Positions 21,584 to 31,758 of a stretch of DNA of 64,000 nt are shown in pieces. The stretch is from Myrmaecium sp. VS I D KN 1 (taxonomy: Eukaryota > Ascomycota > Dothideomycetes > Valsariales > Valsariaceae). A program made the translations under genes and the position numbers. The notes under the pieces were generated by a model, which searched no databases, had not been told where the DNA came from, and worked only from the letters and a program-made list of their open reading frames with translations. The stretch spans positions 682,001 to 746,000 of the forward strand of contig JADQAV010000008.1 in NCBI GenBank assembly GCA_019775845.1. Reading direction: 5' to 3'. Each line of letters begins with the position of its first letter. Position 1 is the first letter of the stretch.

Positions 21584-24124
21584 ATGGCTCGCATCGGTCG
21601 TCGGAGCACTCGCGAAGAGGATGCTCAAGCCCAGGAGAAGAAGTATAGGCCGGCCAAGTGGAGCTTGGGCATTCTGAACGATAAGGAGACCGATGAGGTG
21701 CCTGGTACGTCCGATCTCCTCTCTTCTGCTTTCTGGCCACGTCTGCTTTGCGATGCTGACATCTCCCGTCTGAACAGGTTCCATCCTTCTTCTGTCCGGC
21801 GTCTCTCGTCGCAACGAGCCACTCGGTCTTCGCCATGTCGCCGCTCGCACCTCCGCCTCGTCCTTGCCTTCCCCCTTTCCTGCCAGTCGAAGCCAGTCGG
21901 TCGCTTCCAGGCGGTCCGCCGTCGAGGAGAAGAAGCGGACCTCCGATGGTAAATTCATTCTCGAACCGCAACCCGACGATTCCTTGAACGATCCGCTCAA
22001 CTGGCCAGCCTGGCGAAGGGATCTCGCTCTCCTCTCTCTGGGCTTCTATTGCATGGTCGGTGGTGGTATGACACCGATCCTGGCCGCCGGTTTTACAAAC
22101 GTCGCCGAGGCATACGACGTGTCCGTGGCCAAGGTCGCTCTAACCACGGGCTTGTACATGATGGGTCTGGGTGTAGGATGCGTCATCAGCTCTCCCACCG
22201 CAATTCTCTACGGGAAACGGCCTGTGTACCTTGTCGCGGCCCTCCTCTTCCTCCTCTCTTCTGTTTGGTGTGCTTTATCGCCCAGTTATACCTCCTTGCT
22301 TGTCGCTCGAATTGTACAAGGCATTGCGGTTAGTCCCGTTGAATGCCTGCCTTCGGCTACGATAGCCGAAATTTTCTTTCTCCATGAGCGTGCGTATCGC
22401 CTTGGAATATACACTTTGCTCCTTCTCGGAGGCAAAAATATTGTCCCGCTCGTGAGCGCGGCCATCATCCAGTCGCTTGGCTGGAGATGGGTTTTCTGGT
22501 AAGTTCGGGTCATGTGCTTTCAGAATGCTCGGTGCTAAGTACATGTCAGGATTGTTGCCATGATCGTTGGTCTCGGTTTCGTTCTCCTGTTTTTCTTTGT
22601 TCCCGAGACCTTCTGGGATCGTACACCAAGGCCTCGCAAAGCTCTCCACAGCCATAGCCCTGGTACGCAAAGCCGGTGGAGCTTATCGAGACTGGCCCAC
22701 CGGCATCATCAGGCCACATCAACGCCCGGCGTCGGAGTGGCCGAGCATCCTTCGAACCAAGAGATAGGATCTGCTCATGTGCCCTTAACTCCTGGTTCAA
22801 TTGCACATCGGCGACAGAACAGACCTGGTCATATCGCATTTGCTGCGGACAGCACCGAAGCTCCAGACGAGAAGGATGAACCACCGGTCAGCGCGGTGCC
22901 TGTTGTTAAGCCTGTAGCAAGTCATGACGAAGCCTGGAGAGTACAGCCGAGGGGCGGCGTTCCACAGACTCCGGAACTCCGGAACCTGAATTCCCCGTAC
23001 TACGCAGAGAAAACCGACGAGATGGATTACTTCAACCTTGCCCCTGCGAGCGCGGACAATAATGGAAATGGAAGGTCCTCGGAGGTAGATGTAGCAGCTG
23101 CCAATGACGTTCCATCACGCGTTGAGCACACGCCAGCCCAGTCGGCCGGGATTACAGATCGATCTCATCCCCAAACCCCGATGTCGGTGGTGCCCAGCAA
23201 TATTATTCCGTCACCGGGGGACGTTGAAAGAGGAGAAAATGTCTCAGAAGGTCTCTCCGGCGGTTCGGAGGCCACGGATGTGCACTATACTGACTACTAC
23301 CGCACCCAACCGCCCAAATCATTCCTGGAGACGCTCAGACCCTGGAGTGGTCGTCTCCGCCATGAAAGCTGGTTTCGGGCCGCGTTCCGTCCTTTCATTC
23401 TGTTTGCGTACCCCGCCGTGCTTTGGAGTTCCACCGTGTATTCCCTCTCGGTAGGATGGCTAATCGTGCTGTCGGAGTCCGTGGCCACTATCTACCGTAC
23501 CCGAGATACATACAACTTCACCGCTCTCCAAGTCGGTCTGGTGTATATCAGCCCTTTCATCGGTGGCATCCTGGGCACTGCGGTCGCCGGCAAAGTCAGC
23601 GACATTATCGTTCGTTTCATGGCACGGAGAAACGATGGCATCTACGAGCCCGAGTTCCGGCTGGTTATGGGCATCCCTGTTGCCATCTGTACCACCATTG
23701 GTCTGATGGGATTCGGATGGTCCGCGGCCGAGCGAGATGCATGGATAGTGCCGACTGTCTTCTTCGGCGTGATCAGCTTCGGCTGTTCCTTAGGCAGCAC
23801 GACATCCATCACCTTCTGCGTCGACAGTTACCGTCAGTATGCCGGTGAGGCCCTGGTGACCTTGAACTTCTCCAAGAGTAAGTCCACGCCTTCGCCTGCC
23901 TTGTTCAGGGAATCTTTCTAACCTCTCCACCCCCAGACATCTTCCACGGCCTCGTCTTCTCCCTCTTCTTCTCCCACTGGCTCGAATCCGACGGGCCCAA
24001 GGACGTCTTCCTCGCCATCGGCGGCATCCAGCTCGCCTGCCTCTTCCTGACGATCCCCATGTACATCTTCGGCAAGCGGGCGCGCATGTGGACGGTGCGG
24101 AAGGCGTTGATGGAGAAATTCTAG
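21584..24124 (+). CDS. Major facilitator superfamily transporter, Hol1-like (DHA1)
   Basis: A plasma-membrane or vacuolar H+-antiporter-type permease. Exons 21584-21704, 21778-22498, 22550-23877 and 23937-24124 give 785 residues. The cytosolic N-terminus leads into Asp-Pro-Leu-Asn-Trp-Pro, a hallmark of the Hol1/Tpo/Flr class, and then twelve predicted membrane segments. Between segments 6 and 7 lies a loop of about 250 residues (roughly 309-558) with low-complexity, Ser/Pro-rich sequence. Hol1 of yeast imports polyamines and cations, but substrate cannot be inferred from class alone. The protein is long for DHA1 carriers (500-600) because of the N-terminus and this loop. Confidence 0.87.
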
Positions 24125-24463
24125 ATTTGATGTTCCTTTTCGGGGGTTTAGATGTAGACGTGCGCACATGCTTCCTCATAGGCGTCCGCTGGATGGCTTC
24201 CATTTTTCCCCTTCCTCTCTCATTCATGACGGTAGACTTTCGAGCACTGCAGCGGTCCCTTGGTTTTTCTCATTCATCTCGACGACAACTTTTCACGACA
24301 CTGCTCTTTTTTCGGTTACGAGACATGGGTTACATCGATTATTGTTATAGTATGTATGGTGTTTCGGTTTCTCTTCTTGGAGGGGTTTTTTCTTTTCTTT
24401 TTCTGGTTTGCTCGTTGTGCAGGCGGGGTTGCGAGGGCATCACCCTTTATCAGGATCGACAGT

Positions 24464-24499
24464 AGCATCAGCATCAGCATCAGCATCAGCATCAGCATC
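24464..24499. repeat. AGCATC microsatellite, six copies
   Basis: A perfect hexanucleotide tandem lies in the 3' region of the MFS gene. Confidence 0.85.
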
Positions 24500-24921
24500 T
24501 TTTTTCGTCCCCGAGGGGCGCTTCGGAATAGACTTCCCACTCATTCTCATTGAAGACGGCTTCGAGTATTCTAGAGTGAGATGAACCGAATGCTCGGTTA
24601 TTAGTTTCGGATTCGTCGATCGTCGTTATTAAGATTATTATTATTTTTCTTTCTTTTGATCAAGTAATTCATGCGGTGAAGAAACTTACGGAAGAAAAAG
24701 ACAGCCGAAGAAGACGATTCCTTAGGGACGGAGAGATCATTTCAAAATATAGAAAGAGAGCTTCTGATTTTCTCTTTTCTCTTTTCCCTTTTCTCTTTTT
24801 TATTTTTTTTATCATTTATCTATATCTATATTCATATTTTATATTTTCTTAATCTTCCTCCTCTTTTCTATACTTCAGGAAAATCAAATCAAGCACGAAC
24901 AATATGGTATCACGTAGCCCG

Positions 24922-24940
24922 GAGAGAGAGAGAGAGAGAG
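24922..24940. repeat. GA dinucleotide repeat
   Basis: An uninterrupted GA run of about 19 bp in noncoding sequence. Confidence 0.8.
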
Positions 24941-25301
24941 GAAAGAGGTCTCACGACACGATAGCTTGCAAAACAAAGAGGACTAAGAGGCATCGCCTTT
25001 TCTCTTAGTATATAATGCTATATTTCGGTGGAGGAGAAGAGGAGTCAAAGCGAAAAGAAGTAGGTAAGTATACACCTAAGTAGTACGTATTCCCGCCGCT
25101 CTTACAGCCTAAAGAACAGACAGACAGCCTGAGCCCCCACGCATCATAGCTTTGTTTCGTTTCACCCGTTTTTTTTCCCCCTTCGAGATGGATGAACTAT
25201 GAACGAAGTAAAGGAAAAGAACAGAACAAGGCAAGGCGTAAGGCGTAGTCCAACGACGCTCCTCCCACCTGCATAATCATGAACGATTCGATTCAACGTC
25301 T

Positions 25302-28300
25302 TCACCTCTTCCTCTTCCTACCCTTGTCATCGTCGTCCAGTCCGCTCTCCTTATCTTTCCGGCGTGCTTTTTTCTCGAGCTCATCCCAGTCCTCGCCCCC
25401 GCTCTCTTCCTCGCTGACCTCCTCGACGCTGGCTTCCTCGGACGCGTTCTCGTCAAACTCCGAGTCCTCCTCGGAGCTCTCGTCGCTGGCGGCGAGTTCG
25501 GATTCGCTCATCTCGAACGCAGACTCTTCTTCCTCGCTCGCATCGTCCTCGCTGTCCGACTCGTTGGCCAGGAACCCCCAGCCGCCATCGACGAAGAACT
25601 GATGAGGGTCGTGGGTGACAGTCTTCATGATCTGTGTCCAGTTCAGGTTGAGCGGACCCTCGGAGAAGGGGATCTCCACGGAATCCAACCAATCCTTCAC
25701 CGCGTCAAGAGACTCGACAGGGATAGTGTTGATGTGAGCCGGCGCCCGATTGAAGTCCTTGAAGATAAGGACCATGTCGAAGTTCTTCAACCCGAACTGA
25801 ACACGCTCCAAGTGAACCACTTCGATATCCGAAAGGGTAATAACAAGGAAAGGCGGCTCCGTCAATTGGACCAGGCAATCCGTCGTAGGTTGGATAAGAA
25901 CGCTTGAGCGAGCAGGGACACCATTGAAGCCCAACTCACGGAACGGAATATCAACCGAAACGTTCTCGCTGCGAGCGGCGTCCGCAATCTTCTCCGCGAA
26001 GTTCTTGAACTCCTTGTCGAGCTGCGCTCTCCTCCGTCTTTCCTCCTGTTCGGCCTCGAACTCTTCTTCATCTCCATAACGGTGTTTCCGCTTGCGATTG
26101 CCTGTCTCGTCGAACTGCATCTCCGTGGCCTCACGGTAGAATTGCACATCCTTCGTTTTCTTTTTTCCGATCATGATGGGATTCTGCAGATGAACGTGGA
26201 TGATGACGATAAGTTCATGCTGGCAAGGCTGGAAGAAGAGATGCTTGATGTTGCTGTAGAGAATGTCGATCCTCTGTCCAGTGTGGCCGTGGAGGTAACG
26301 AAGACCGTTCTGATGGATTTCAACCGATCCGGGTAAACGCTTGCCATCAAGCGCGGGCCGTATAAAGACCATGTCGAGGAATTGGGGTTTACGGTCTGTG
26401 GTTACACGATTAGCCCACTGCACTATCAACGATGCCGGAACCATGAGAACTTACTCTTCACCGTGATCAGTTTATCCTGTTCCACCACGTCCTCCATCTG
26501 CTTCTTCTCAGTCTCTCGGCGGACCACTTCCTTCTTGAGGTCCGTAATTTGTTTCGTGATATCGTCGATGCGGTCAACGTCTTTTGAGCGGAACGTCAAG
26601 CTACGAACGAAGTGAGCCTGCGGATCCTCAAAGGGCTGATCGTCCTTGCGGCCAACACCTTGACCAGGAGAGAGGAAGTTGATACGAAGCGAAGTGAAAT
26701 CGCCCTCGGGTGTATGGCTGGCGTTCTTTATGGTGTTGATGTGGAAGGGTACAGGCCGACCCATTATTGGCACTATGATGGTGGCGTTCTTCTGGTCGAC
26801 AACAATCATAAGGTTTTTGACAGAAGAAGGGAACTGGTTATCGCGCTTGTACGATTCAAAGCGCTTGAACTTCTTCTCCTCGGCACCATTGAGATTTCCA
26901 GTGCCTTCACCATAGCGCTCCAGACCTTCCTTCTGCTTTTTGGCATGGAGCTCCTTCTGATGCTCCCGGCGCGCAGCCTCCTTCTCTGCGTCTTGATTCG
27001 TTGTCCGCTCTGCACGAAGACGCGTCTTGGTAATGTTCTTCTGGGCAACCGCGCCAACTCGGGAGTCCCTCTTGGGCTGAGGCTTAGGCTCCGGTTCGTC
27101 ATTGTCTCTGAAGAAAAAGGAGACCGAGTCCGGATCAGAGGGAGCGTCTTTCGTAAATACTGCCGCTTCTTGATTGGGTCCGTTGACACGGACTGTATCC
27201 GTTAGGACCAGGGAATAGACTTTGCTTCTTTTGTCTTGCGGGTGGGGATTTTCGATATCGGACAGGCCGGTGGTGATGTTGAGGGTCATTCCATCCCTAA
27301 GGATCCGGGTATTCTTAGCGCTAAGAACAAGCGTACTGTCCCGGTTCTCGATACCAATGCCGTAGCCGACATTCTTCCCGAAATGCTTCTCTAGTTCCGG
27401 TTTCTTTGCTTTCAAGAGACTGAGCGCTTTGTTGTACACGTCCTTGGCAGGTATGCCGTCGCGGATGGTCTTGATCACAGACTCATGGATTGACAGTAGT
27501 AGCTTGTAATTGCTCTCCTGGGTCTTGTTGGGGTCTACCAAGTATGTCCTTGCTATGACAGAAGCATATGTCATGTAACGCAGCCCGAGGGCGGAGACAA
27601 TCACTCCGGCATGGAGGTTGTTATCGTCGGGATCAGATGCGAACTTTAGGTCGTAGTTGCCACCGCTCTGGACGGTCGGGAAAACACCCCAGTCAAGTTG
27701 GTTTGAGTCGAAATCCTTGGAAACATTGAGTTTTTGGAAAAACTTCGAGTCGTCAATCTTTGCGGTCAGCTTGTCCGCAAATGCTTTATGAGTGATCTTC
27801 TTTTCCTGATCCAGGATGTCCGACATTTCCTCCACGAAATACTCCGTCATGATCCCGCTGGAAGCGCGAGACGCATCGCGGATCGCTCGCTAGGGCCTAT
27901 GTTAGCCAAATGTGTCGGGTGCGTTTCTGGGAACAGCGGAACGTACCAGCTCCTTCGTATCTTTGATAGAGAGTGCGGCGCTCGAAAGGAGCGTAGCAGC
28001 ATCGATTTCGGTGACATCCTTCGATATCTCACTGTATGCCTTCTTCCACTCTTCGGCTAGGGGGCCGGTCGGGGTATCTTTAGTGAGAACGCCCACTTTT
28101 TTCTAATTCAAGTATTAGCATGGCGTCCTCCAGATGCAGGTACGATTGTAAATACCCCAGCGTTCTTGATGATCTCCAGGCAGCGCTCAAACTGCTTGGC
28201 GTTTTCCTCGGCATCCTTGCCACGGACGAATATCTCGACGGGAGTTTTGCCACCTTTCAGAGGCTCCAGGTAGGTAGCTGCGAAGATCGAGCAATTGTTA

Positions 28301-28660
28301 GCTAGAAGGTCTTACGCGATCCAACTTCACACGCACCCTTCTTCTTAGTCGTGACGACATATAAGCACTCCGGCGTGACAATCATGAGGGTCGCCGGGAA
28401 CTCGTAGCCTAGCAGCCATAGCTATAATATGGTCAGTTCGCACCCAACTACTCTCGGAGGAGGCATGGGCGAAGACAAACCTGGAAGGCCGCGCTTTTCT
28501 GGTAGGTGCCCGGTTCACTGGCCTTGCCAACGAGTATGACCAGCGACCCAATGTCACTGAAGACTGCATCGCCAGCCCGCTTGTCTGCCTTCCACTGGGA
28601 GACGAAGGAGCCGAGACGGTCGTGGAAAGTCTGCTTGTCGATCACGATCTCGTCAGCCAT
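25302..28660 (-). CDS. spt16: FACT complex subunit Spt16
   Basis: A histone chaperone that, with Pob3, reorganises nucleosomes during transcription and replication. Six exons, 28660-28481, 28421-28337, 28277-28156, 28102-27947, 27889-26455 and 26395-25302, sum to 3072 nt (1023 residues). The N-terminal half is the inactive aminopeptidase-like domain. The middle contains the double PH-like region (Phe-Ile-Arg-Pro, Ile-Asp-Ile-Leu-Tyr-x-Asn-Ile-Lys, Phe-x-Glu-Leu-Gly-Phe-Gly/Asn-Gly). The last 80 residues are a Glu/Asp/Ser tail ending in a Lys-Arg cluster, the histone-binding and nuclear-import tail. Length matches yeast Spt16 (1035). It is divergent from the carrier gene with 429 bp between start codons. 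Confidence 0.95.
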
Positions 28661-29089
28661 GGCTGAGGCGGACTGCTCCCTGCCTTCGGTAGGATAGTCG
28701 AGACGTTGGCAATATAAGGCGAAGGGCGATTGCCTTGGTGAGCGAGCAGAAGTCGATACGGAGTCGGGAGAGGTTGTGGAGATTCCGTCAGTCGTTTAGG
28801 TCGCAGAGGTCAAGGTAGGTAGCGAGCGAACGCGGTTCGCGCCCCAGGAAACGGCTGGACGCGATCTTGGCGTTCAGGTTGCGATCGGTAAAACCTCGGA
28901 ATGACGGACCTCTGCTCTACTCCATGGGTAGAGCTGTAGCTATGCTCCGAGGGATATAACTACGTCTACAATCTTGCTCCCTATATTACTGTACAACATC
29001 GATTTCGCAAGGATATTCTCTCCCTGCCATAGTGCTTTTATTTTTGCCCTCGTTGCATACATGTCTTCCCCCTTAACATCCCGCCATCC
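28661..29089. promoter_or_regulatory. Divergent promoter spt16 / mitochondrial carrier
   Basis: 429 bp separate the two start codons. On the + strand a short upstream ORF of ten codons (29061-29093) overlaps the carrier ATG by the arrangement ATGA. Confidence 0.5.
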
Positions 29090-29093
29090 ATGA
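29061..29093 (+). other. Upstream ORF overlapping the carrier start
   Basis: An ATG at 29061 opens ten codons and stops at TGA 29091-29093, sharing bases with the main ATG at 29090. If this ATG lies in the transcript it could reduce or couple translation of the main frame. Transcript ends are unknown. Confidence 0.4.
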
Positions 29094-30602
29094 CACAGCC
29101 CTTCACCGACGGTGTTCCTCCCGGGGACTTCCACACCCTCCCGGTGGATGGGGATGACCAGCGCAAGTCAAAACATGCGGCCACCGGAGCCTCCGCGGCG
29201 GGTATGAGGGCCATCACTGCCCGTGCTGTTGCTTTCTATGTAATTCACCGTCCCGCCAGCTCTATCCTGCAGACCAAGTAGCTAAAACCAGTATCGACAG
29301 TTCCGAGCACCGATCAAAGCATTCTTTCGAACCCGGGTCGAGTACGTACTGCACCTGCGCCAACGCCATATATGGCGTAGGGCTGGCTATCGTATCGATA
29401 CTAATGTTGTGCTCTAGCTACTTGGTAAAGCCTCCTACTTCCCCATCTTTTTCGATGTCAGGCTGAGTGTGGTAGGGCTTTGCCAGAGCAATTAATCCGC
29501 ACGCTCTGTCGAGCCAAAGTGGCTTTTCATGGCATTTGACCACCCCTGGTTTGATCGCCTACTCGGTAAAGACGTACGGGTGGTCCTTCATACCGAACCA
29601 AATCTTGCCGCCTCTCCTTGCCAATGTAGTGTGAGGTCAATGGTCTACCGGCAAACCGCTTCTTGAGGTGACTAATGTAAACTGTAGCATCAATAGCGTT
29701 CTGTTCACTTCCTATCTTCAGGTCATGGGTATGATCCATGAGCCTGCTTCTCGGGGTTCCAAACGGGTTTGGCCGCCTCCAAGCTTCACGCAGTCCTTTC
29801 AAGCAGGCTTTGTGGCAGGATCCATCCAATCCGTTGTGGCGGCCCCTCTAGACGCCCTCCAGGTTCGCTTTCGCGCGAGCGACATGCTCGAAGGCAAATA
29901 CAAAAGTACCGCTCTGATTTAACCATGACTTACGGGCCACTCACTGACATGCACCTAGACATGTGGCACTATGGAGCCCACAAGCTCCAGTCAATCGGCC
30001 TTCGCGGCATTTTTGCCGGGTGGTCCCTTTCCTTTCTTAAGGATGCTTTTGGAAGCGGCCTCTTCTTCGGGACCTTTGACTATATCAAATCGCAGTTGTT
30101 TTATGACTTCATCACAGCATACTATGGACGGAAGTACTCAATCCTCCCTCCCTCCCTTCCCGGTGTCGACGCTGGTAAGGCTGAGACAATCACGATCCGA
30201 CCTCACTACGCCATCGAGCCAACGTTTCTTCTGATGGCGGGTGTTTCTGCGTCCATAGCGCAGCAGTCTGTCCTGCACCCGCTTGGAATCGTGCAGAACA
30301 TACACTATAATCGCCTCGAGTCGCTCGACCACGCCGCCACGCTGGAGAAACGAGGGGTCGGCGTCTGGCATCTCTACTATCATGCCTATCAGGAGACCTT
30401 CGAGCAATGCGCGGCGCAGGCCTCGAGGACGGGCGGTTGGCGGAGGTTCTTGTTCAGGGACTTCTTGGGGACGACGATACGACAGGTGCCCAGCACCAGT
30501 GCTGCCCTGATTGTCTTCGAGCTGGTGCGAAGGAAATACGCACTGGACGAAGATGGCCCGGCCCAGCTCGAACGGGACGGGTTTCAGCTACTGCTCGCAT
30601 AG
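29090..30602 (+). CDS. Mitochondrial carrier-like protein
   Basis: My model has exons 29090-29239, 29301-29341, about 29418-29429, 29487-29630, 29688-29905 and 29959-30602 (roughly 400 residues). It is a divergent SLC25-type protein. Pro-Leu-Asp-Ala-Leu-Gln-Val-Arg fits the Px[DE]xx[KR] carrier signature, and His-Pro-Leu-Gly-Ile-Val-Gln-Asn is a degenerate third copy. Other parts are long for a carrier (usually about 300). Intron 1 to intron 2 boundaries are good (GTAATT, GTACGT with TACTAAT branch). The small exon at 29418 is the weak point: with the GT donor at 29425 the next exon is out of phase, and the frame closes only if a GC donor (about 29430) is used or both neighbouring junctions shift. 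Substrate unknown. Confidence 0.68.
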
Positions 30603-31758
30603 ATTCGCTTGTTTGGAGACAGCAGTCATGCATATTTGCGTGAAGCAAAGATATCAAAGGGGTATCAGAATTAGCCATGCATTTCAGCGGCGTTATGGGT
30701 AGTGTATATAATATTGCAGAATATCGTATAAAGAGTTTCATTTCACATAGATTACAGGACTCAGCCAGCGTAAGAACGTGTACAAGGCCGCAGCAGTGGA
30801 CTAAGCATAGAAATAGGATCTTACAGAGTGTCTAACCTCGCTATAACCACATGCGACGCCGAAGCTCCCTTATTTCCGGGTTGGTGAGTGTCGGCCGACG
30901 TGTTTCGGTGATGACGTACAGCTAGCCGAGCGCACTCAGGCACCATCGCGGCCTTGCGAACGCGGTGTATGTGTTGGCAGCTCCGGAGCTGCGACGAACG
31001 CCTCGACGCCTCGAACACCTGGTCAAGAACATTCTACGTTGTCTCAATTGCAACGCCACCTTGCTCCTCCAGATGCTCATCGCGTGCGCAACCGTTCCTC
31101 TTCCCCCTCTGCTCTCCCATTCCCACTCCCTCGAGCTTTGCCTCTCTCCGTGTCGGTGATCCGTCCAGCTCGCCCGCCAGCCCGGCCGCTTTCCAGCCAT
31201 CCCTCGCCCTGTCCTACCTCAGTCCCAATCCCTCCCTTCCTGTGATCAATCGACCCCGGCCGTACAGCGAGAGAGCCCAAGGCAAGGTCGTTCCTCTTGA
31301 GCATGCTGCTGCTTGACTTGCTGCCTCACTCGAAACCGCGTCGTCCCTCTGGCTCAGCTATCCGCCGCCTACCAAATTCGCGAGGCACGTCCCCCGTCGG
31401 TCCAGCATCACAGCCTCATCGCGCCGAGGTCGATTCCGTTCACGCCGGGCGCATACTGCAACACCATTGTAGCCCGTCAAGGCCAGCAAGTCGGCCGACT
31501 TGGACATTCCGTGCTGGCGCTTGCTAAGAGGACGAACTCTCCCCCTTAATTTATCTCTCTGCCCAGTTGCGGTGAGTCCGCCATCTTGTGTCGCTCTTCC
31601 CAGCCACCGCCTTACCTGCCACCGGCTATCGAATGCGCGCGCACCACCTTACCAACCTCTCCACCACTTCAGCTCGAACATACACACCAGAACCCCTTGC
31701 TCTGGGCTTTGCAAACATATTCTGACCCTCCAGCTCCCAGGCCGTCGAGAGCGCGCGG
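30603..31758. other. 3' region of carrier gene and long 5' region of the next gene
   Basis: No recognisable protein. From about 31040 the + strand becomes C/T-rich with dispersed short open frames, fitting a long, possibly spliced, 5' leader. Upstream exons of the next gene may hide here. Confidence 0.4.

Larger units (their letters stand above)
24125..25301. other. Convergent intergenic region
   Basis: Between the 3' ends of the MFS and spt16 genes. It is T-rich after 24360 and AT-rich around 24760-24860, with short tandem repeats. No coding region is supported. Confidence 0.5.

Noticed and set aside
27938-27960. A 13-base match to the MITE end inside spt16
   Set aside because: It lies at an exon end encoding conserved Lys-Asp-Thr-Lys-Glu-Leu, has no partner repeat, and is best explained by chance.
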